DNA of 64,000 nucleotides from Massilibacteroides vaginae (GTDB lineage: Bacteria > Bacteroidota > Bacteroidia > Bacteroidales > Tannerellaceae): assembly GCF_900178525.1 (NCBI RefSeq), contig NZ_FXDJ01000008.1, positions 563,001 through 627,000 on the forward strand. Direction: 5' to 3'. The notes beneath the pieces were generated by a model that had not been told where the DNA came from, did not search any database, and worked only from the letters and a program-made list of their open reading frames with translations. Shown in pieces: positions 62,452 through 64,000 of the stretch (positions are counted from its first letter, which is position 1; every line of letters starts with the position of its first letter). A program made the translations under genes and the position numbers.

Positions 62452-63903
62452 ATGAAACAAAACAAAGCGTCTCATCTTCTGGATAAATTTTTAGCTGCTC
62501 AAAAGGCTGGAAAAGAAATCTATTTTGACGCTGATGAGATTGATGATATTCTTGAACGCCTGGAAGATCGGGAGGATTATACCCATTATGAAGCGATTCT
62601 TTCACTTGGGTTACGACTACATCCGGGCAGCACGGAATTACGCATCAGACAATGCAAACTGCTCATATATAAAGAGGAGTTCAATCAAGCATTAGATTTA
62701 GTAGACAGCATTTCTGACGCAGCTCATCTTGAATTAGATTTGCTGCGTTTGGAATGCTATTGCGCCTTAGACCAATACCACAAGGTGGTTAGTTATATTG
62801 AAGCTCACCTGAATGATGATCGGGAGGAGCTGGAAGAGGTTTTTGAGTATCTCGCTCCGATTATCAGTGATATGGATATGAATGAGGAAACGTCGGATTT
62901 CATTCAGCGCGGATTGAAGATATTTCCAAACAACATGATACTCAAAGATGAACTTTGCTTACATCTTGAGGCTATAGGAGATATTGATGGCGCGATTAAA
63001 ATATGCAATGAACTTATAGACAAAAACCCTTATTCGGTAGATTATTGGTTTATGCTGGGCCGTTTATATTCCATGTCGGCTGATTACGAAAAGGCGATAG
63101 AAGCTTTTGACTTCGCGTTGACTTGTGATGATTCGGATATTGAATTGAAGATTCTCAAAGCCTATTGTTTATATATGAACGACAACTTTGAAAAGGCCAT
63201 TGAGGTATATTCGGATATCATTGACACGGATAATAGTCTGCGGGACAGAATAACACCGTTGTTGGCTGAATGTTATATTAAACAGGAGAAGTACGAAGAA
63301 GCTTACCGGTTATTAAAAAAACACCTGAGTGAGAAAGAGACTAATTCGGTTGAAGATATCTCTACTTTTCTGAACTTCATACGTTGTTGTATGGAAACGG
63401 AAAGGGAAACAGAAGCTACCGTTATTCTCAACAAGGCTCTTGAGTTATACCCGGACAACATTCGTCTGCTTTCAATCCTTGCTATAAAATATACGGAAGA
63501 CGGTAAGGATAAGGAAGCAAAAGAAATTACCGAAAAATTATTCCGTCTGATCGATGAAGCAAACGACAGCTTAGTGGACAATGCCGAAAGTCTTTTTCAA
63601 ACAGCTCAATACCTGAACTTGAAAAATGACATCCGGGAAGCGTTGAAATATTATCTGAAAATTCTTAATATTGATCCGAAGATGCCGCTGATCACGATGT
63701 ATATCGCCATGGCCTATTTGTCTCTTGGTGATATTGAGGCGTTCAATAAATATTATAATTTAACTCCCCAGGAAGAACTGGCCGACTTTTTCAACAAATC
63801 CGGCATTGATCTGGACGATTTGCTACGAAACCTTGAAAGTAAACATATTGAACCCGAAAACCTGACAAAAGAATACCTTAAAAACAAAGGTCACAGAAAT
63901 TAA
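62452..63903 (+). CDS. Tetratricopeptide-repeat protein
   Basis: 483 aa, acidic, without a signal peptide. About ten TPR-like helix pairs are visible, the clearest being VDYWFMLGRLYSMSADYEKA followed by IEAFDFALTCDDSD (near residues 198-232) and EALKYYLKILNIDPKMPLIT (near 398). It is probably a cytoplasmic scaffold or protein-interaction module; partners are unknown. It lies 31 bp downstream of glnS on the same strand, possibly co-transcribed. Confidence 0.88.
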   Translation: MKQNKASHLLDKFLAAQKAGKEIYFDADEIDDILERLEDREDYTHYEAILSLGLRLHPGSTELRIRQCKLLIYKEEFNQALDLVDSISDAAHLELDLLRLECYCALDQYHKVVSYIEAHLNDDREELEEVFEYLAPIISDMDMNEETSDFIQRGLKIFPNNMILKDELCLHLEAIGDIDGAIKICNELIDKNPYSVDYWFMLGRLYSMSADYEKAIEAFDFALTCDDSDIELKILKAYCLYMNDNFEKAIEVYSDIIDTDNSLRDRITPLLAECYIKQEKYEEAYRLLKKHLSEKETNSVEDISTFLNFIRCCMETERETEATVILNKALELYPDNIRLLSILAIKYTEDGKDKEAKEITEKLFRLIDEANDSLVDNAESLFQTAQYLNLKNDIREALKYYLKILNIDPKMPLITMYIAMAYLSLGDIEAFNKYYNLTPQEELADFFNKSGIDLDDLLRNLESKHIEPENLTKEYLKNKGHRN

Positions 63904-63942
63904 ATGACATAAAGCGTTATCAGATAATTCTCCGATTCGTCT

Positions 63943-63971
63943 TGGTTTTATCACATTAGTTCTTAACTTTG
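63943..63971 (+). promoter_or_regulatory. Promoter for a gene beyond the window
   Basis: TTGG at 63943 and TAACTTTG at 63964-63971 have near-ideal -33/-7 spacing and point out of the window. Confidence 0.5.
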
Positions 63972-64000
63972 TGAGTCTACGCGGTAATACATAATTAGTA

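Overview
This window is chromosomal DNA from a member of the Bacteroidota, almost certainly order Bacteroidales. The evidence is a SusC/SusD pair driven by an ECF sigma factor and a DUF4974-type FecR anti-sigma, a Rho factor with a long disordered insert, an HU-related 'histone-like' protein of the Bacteroidales type, DUF3078, DUF4251 and DUF5686 proteins, and TAnnTTTG (-7) promoter boxes in front of most transcription units. The pflB/pflA pair and a Ser-type sulfatase fit an anaerobic or fermentative lifestyle. I cannot fix the genus.

Layout. 0-11 kb, minus strand: aconitase and the start of isocitrate dehydrogenase, a DUF3078 protein, rho, tilS, a zinc-ribbon coiled-coil protein with a Nif3-family protein, and aspS. 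11-12.6 kb: an HU-like gene behind a striking phased-repeat leader, a 187-bp MITE-like element, a DUF1232 gene and tRNA-Trp. 12.7-22.5 kb: a sulfatase, a three-gene LVIVD/outer-membrane operon, a UDG-superfamily glycosylase, a lipoprotein tyrosine phosphatase, a radical SAM protein with an apparently leaderless GTG start, a DUF4251 protein and an NlpC/P60 plus dipeptide-epimerase pair. 22.5-28.4 kb: a Ca2+-type P-ATPase and pflB/pflA. 28.5-37.2 kb: a small GNAT gene with a leader nearly identical to that of the HU-like gene, then sigma / FecR / SusC (with STN domain) / SusD / endonuclease-exonuclease-phosphatase. 37.2-43.3 kb: the operon folC-MFS-ispE-S9 peptidase. 43.5-55.3 kb, mostly minus: an outer-membrane protein, pheT-yebC, trmD (plus), an O-acetylhomoserine-lyase-type enzyme with an orphan LuxR regulator, tag, tsaD and a DUF5686 protein. 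55.3-57.96 kb: a 2.6-kb gene-free repeat island. 58-64 kb: a sigma-54 response regulator with its histidine kinase, glnS and a TPR protein.

Most of the window is housekeeping. The unusual material is non-coding. First, a family of A/T-rich direct repeats with a 20-22 bp period (two helical turns) occurs at four places, two of them immediately upstream of start codons and sharing a 60-bp core with only two internal mismatches. Second, the repeat island holds ten copies of a 93-bp imperfect palindrome, nine of them inside a 408-bp higher-order tandem repeat. Third, a 187-bp terminal-inverted-repeat element abuts a gene start, and a possible solo end lies 2.3 kb away. I see no defence island, prophage, integrase, transposase gene or CRISPR array.

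All calls are from reading the sequence and its translations. No database search was run, and family names rest on recognised motifs.
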